The notes under the pieces are model-generated. The model searched no databases, was not told where the DNA came from, and worked only from the letters and a program-made list of their open reading frames with translations. Positions 62,432 through 64,000 of a stretch of 64,000 bases of DNA are shown in pieces. The translations under genes were made by a program, and so were the position numbers. Position 1 is the stretch's first letter, and every line of letters begins with the position of its first letter. This DNA is from Paraburkholderia humisilvae (lineage in GTDB: Bacteria; Pseudomonadota; Gammaproteobacteria; Burkholderiales; Burkholderiaceae). Location of the stretch: NCBI RefSeq assembly GCF_902859855.1, contig NZ_CADIKH010000017.1:1-64000 (forward strand). The letters are read 5' to 3'.

Positions 62432-63790
62432 TTAGCGGCTGTTCGCCGATGCATGCGCAACATGACGCGCCATCAGCGCGGCCGCACCGAGATACCTGGA
62501 CGGATCGGTCAATGCGCGCAGTTGCGCATCGTCGAAGCGTTCGCGGATCACCCCGTTGGCCGACAGCACGTCGTACAACGTGCGGCTTTCGTCGATCGCG
62601 ACACGGCACGCGTCATACACCACATCGTGCGCGTGCTGACGGCCTAGTGCCGGCGCGAGCCCCATCATCACCGCTTCGGCAACGATCAAGCCGCCCGTCA
62701 GATCGAGATTCCTGCGCATCCGCGCTGCGTCCACGTGCAGCCCGCGCAACATGAAGTTCGCCTGATGCAGCGCGCTCGACGCGAGCAGGAAGCTTTCCGG
62801 CACCGCGCTCCATTCGAGGTGCCACGGGCCGGTCGCGCGCTCGAAATCATGCATCATCCCGTCGAGCATCAGAGCGGCGCGCTCGCGCAGCATCTTCGCC
62901 GCCGCGAACATCAGTTCGCTCGAAATCGGATTGCGCTTTTGCGGCATCGTTGAGCTTGCACCGCGGCCCGGCACGAACGGCTCCGCGACTTCACCGAATT
63001 CCGACGCGGCCATCATCATCACGTCGATGCTGATCTTGCCGAGCGACCCGCCGATGCTCGCAAGCAGCGACACCAGCTCGCATAGGCCATCGCGCGCGAC
63101 ATGCCACGTTATCTCAGGGTTGCGCAACCCGAGTTCCTGCGCCAGCCGCCGCCGCGTATCGAGCGCGCGCACCGGGTCGCCGAGCGACGCGAGCGTGCCC
63201 GCCGCACCGCCGAACTGCACCATCAGCACGCGTGCTTTTGCCTGTTGCAAGCGCTCCGCATGCCGATCCAACGCGGACAGCCATACCGCTGCGCGAAACC
63301 CGAACGTGACCGGCAACGCATGCTGCAAATGCGTGCGGCCCGCGGTCACCGTATCCGCGTATCGGTCGGCGAGATCGCGCAGCGCTTCGCGCACTTCGTC
63401 GAGCTGGCGTGTGATGATGCCGACACCTCGCTGACACTGCAGCATCGTCGCGGTATCCATGATGTCCTGCGTCGTCGCGCCCCAATGCACGTAACGGCCC
63501 GCTGCGCCGCACATCTCGCTCAACTGCTTGACGAGCGGCAGGATCGGATAACCGACAATCTCCGTTTCATGACGCAGTTGATCAAGATCGAGCTTCGCGA
63601 AATCCGCGCGCTCGGTGATCTCGCGCGCAGCCTGCTCGGGAATCAGGCCCGCTTGCGCCTCGGCGCGCGCAAGCGCGGTCTCCGCGTCGATGCAGCGGGC
63701 CAGATACGCGGTATCGGAAAACACGTCGCGCATCTCGGGCGTGCCGAACATATCGCGAAACAGCGCGGAGTCGAAAACAGTGGTGGCCAT
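62432..63790 (-). CDS. pcaB: 3-carboxy-cis,cis-muconate cycloisomerase (PcaB-like)
   Basis: The 452-residue protein of the fumarase/aspartase superfamily has the signature GASSTMPQKRNP near residue 280 and the N-terminal HWGATTQDIMDT segment. It matches PcaB, which cyclises 3-carboxymuconate in the protocatechuate branch, but other members of the superfamily (adenylosuccinate-lyase-like) cannot be excluded, and no other pca gene is in the window. GAGGA precedes the ATG at about 10 nt; a longer start at 63823 lacks a site. Confidence 0.85.
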   Translation of the reverse strand: MATTVFDSALFRDMFGTPEMRDVFSDTAYLARCIDAETALARAEAQAGLIPEQAAREITERADFAKLDLDQLRHETEIVGYPILPLVKQLSEMCGAAGRYVHWGATTQDIMDTATMLQCQRGVGIITRQLDEVREALRDLADRYADTVTAGRTHLQHALPVTFGFRAAVWLSALDRHAERLQQAKARVLMVQFGGAAGTLASLGDPVRALDTRRRLAQELGLRNPEITWHVARDGLCELVSLLASIGGSLGKISIDVMMMAASEFGEVAEPFVPGRGASSTMPQKRNPISSELMFAAAKMLRERAALMLDGMMHDFERATGPWHLEWSAVPESFLLASSALHQANFMLRGLHVDAARMRRNLDLTGGLIVAEAVMMGLAPALGRQHAHDVVYDACRVAIDESRTLYDVLSANGVIRERFDDAQLRALTDPSRYLGAAALMARHVAHASANSR

Positions 63791-63823
63791 CGTCGTCAGT
63801 TCCTCAAACTTTCCATTTTTCAA

Positions 63824-64000
63824 TCAGGCTGCAAGGCGTTCGAGCCAGGGGCGCAACCCGTCTTTTTCCTCGAGTCCGAAGCCGGCGGCGTCGGTCGGAC
63901 GCACGAGGCCGCCGCCGATCCCGCATCCGGCCGGATAGCCGCCGAACGGCTGAAACACGCCCGGGTACGCTTCGCAGCCGCCCAGTTCGAGGCCGACCGC
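63824..64000 (-). CDS. C-terminal end of a probable enolase-superfamily enzyme (partial)
   Basis: Only the last 58 codons are inside the window; the gene continues beyond 64000. The end (GGYPAGCGIGGGLVRPTD, then GFGLEEKDGLRPWLE) resembles the C-terminal region of mandelate racemase/muconate lactonising enzymes. It is 33 nt upstream of the PcaB-like gene on the same strand, so they form one operon. The family call is by eye from a short piece. Confidence 0.5.
   Translation of the reverse strand, partial: AVGLELGGCEAYPGVFQPFGGYPAGCGIGGGLVRPTDAAGFGLEEKDGLRPWLERLAA

Noticed and set aside
1..64000. CRISPR arrays, tRNA/rRNA genes, insertion sequences or prophage
   Set aside because: No regular spacer-repeat series, cloverleaf-like sequence, transposase or phage structural gene was seen on either strand; the only transfer-like unit is the small island at 53826-54775.

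Overview
The window is high-GC DNA with the gene content and gene neighbourhoods of a beta-proteobacterium of the Burkholderia/Paraburkholderia/Caballeronia group. Supporting points are a TetR-controlled paaABCDE cluster, a Burkholderia-style tad (Flp pilus) locus beside a collagen-like lipoprotein and an FhaC/ShlB-type transporter, a single-chain indolepyruvate ferredoxin oxidoreductase, type-2 ArgC, LpxO, and a hybrid malic enzyme. I see no rRNA, tRNA, CRISPR array or insertion sequence. The assignment rests on recognised families, not on a database search.

Region 1-13.8 kb is mostly aromatic catabolism. A secreted GDSL hydrolase is followed by paaA-B-C-D-E (ring epoxidation of phenylacetyl-CoA) and the TetR repressor gene paaR. 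Next come a GNAT acetyltransferase, a divergent Lrp/AsnC regulator and 4-hydroxyphenylpyruvate dioxygenase pair, a small secreted peptide, and a 1205-residue indolepyruvate ferredoxin oxidoreductase. Together the genes can feed aryl-pyruvates from Phe, Tyr and Trp into homogentisate or aryl-acetyl-CoA. paaA carries a perfect 16-bp palindrome inside its promoter.

Region 13.8-22.7 kb is housekeeping: maeB, pyrE, an RcsB-like response regulator, a periplasmic PEBP-family protein, argC, a candidate 59-nt sRNA with repeated anti-Shine-Dalgarno motifs, a beta-hydroxyacid dehydrogenase, and a ubiquitin-like/Mut7-C fusion protein.

Region 22.8-39.9 kb is a surface-structure locus. On the minus strand it reads flp-tadV-tadE-cpaB-rcpA-tadZ-tadA-tadB-tadC-tadD-DUF3613-tadG-sigma54 activator. 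Divergent from flp lie a Gly/Thr-rich lipoprotein gene with a near-consensus sigma-54 promoter and paired upstream repeats, then an FhaC/ShlB-like outer-membrane transporter. The sigma-54 activator at the far end is the obvious candidate regulator.

Region 40-53.8 kb holds a DMT transporter, two small coupled genes, a CobW-family metallochaperone under a Zur-like box, wrbA, lpxO, and a peptide/glutathione-type ABC importer operon ending in gamma-glutamyltransferase, with a divergent LysR regulator.

Region 53.8-64 kb is more accessory. It contains a compact three-gene island with an L,D-transpeptidase-like (DUF2778/Tlde1-type) toxin and an overlapping membrane protein that may be its immunity partner. 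After that come two MFS transporters, a GAF protein, a second gamma-glutamyltransferase family protein facing a GntR regulator with two matching palindromic operators, a small His/Arg/Trp-rich secreted protein, a 3-carboxymuconate cycloisomerase homologue, and the C-terminal end of a probable enolase-superfamily enzyme.
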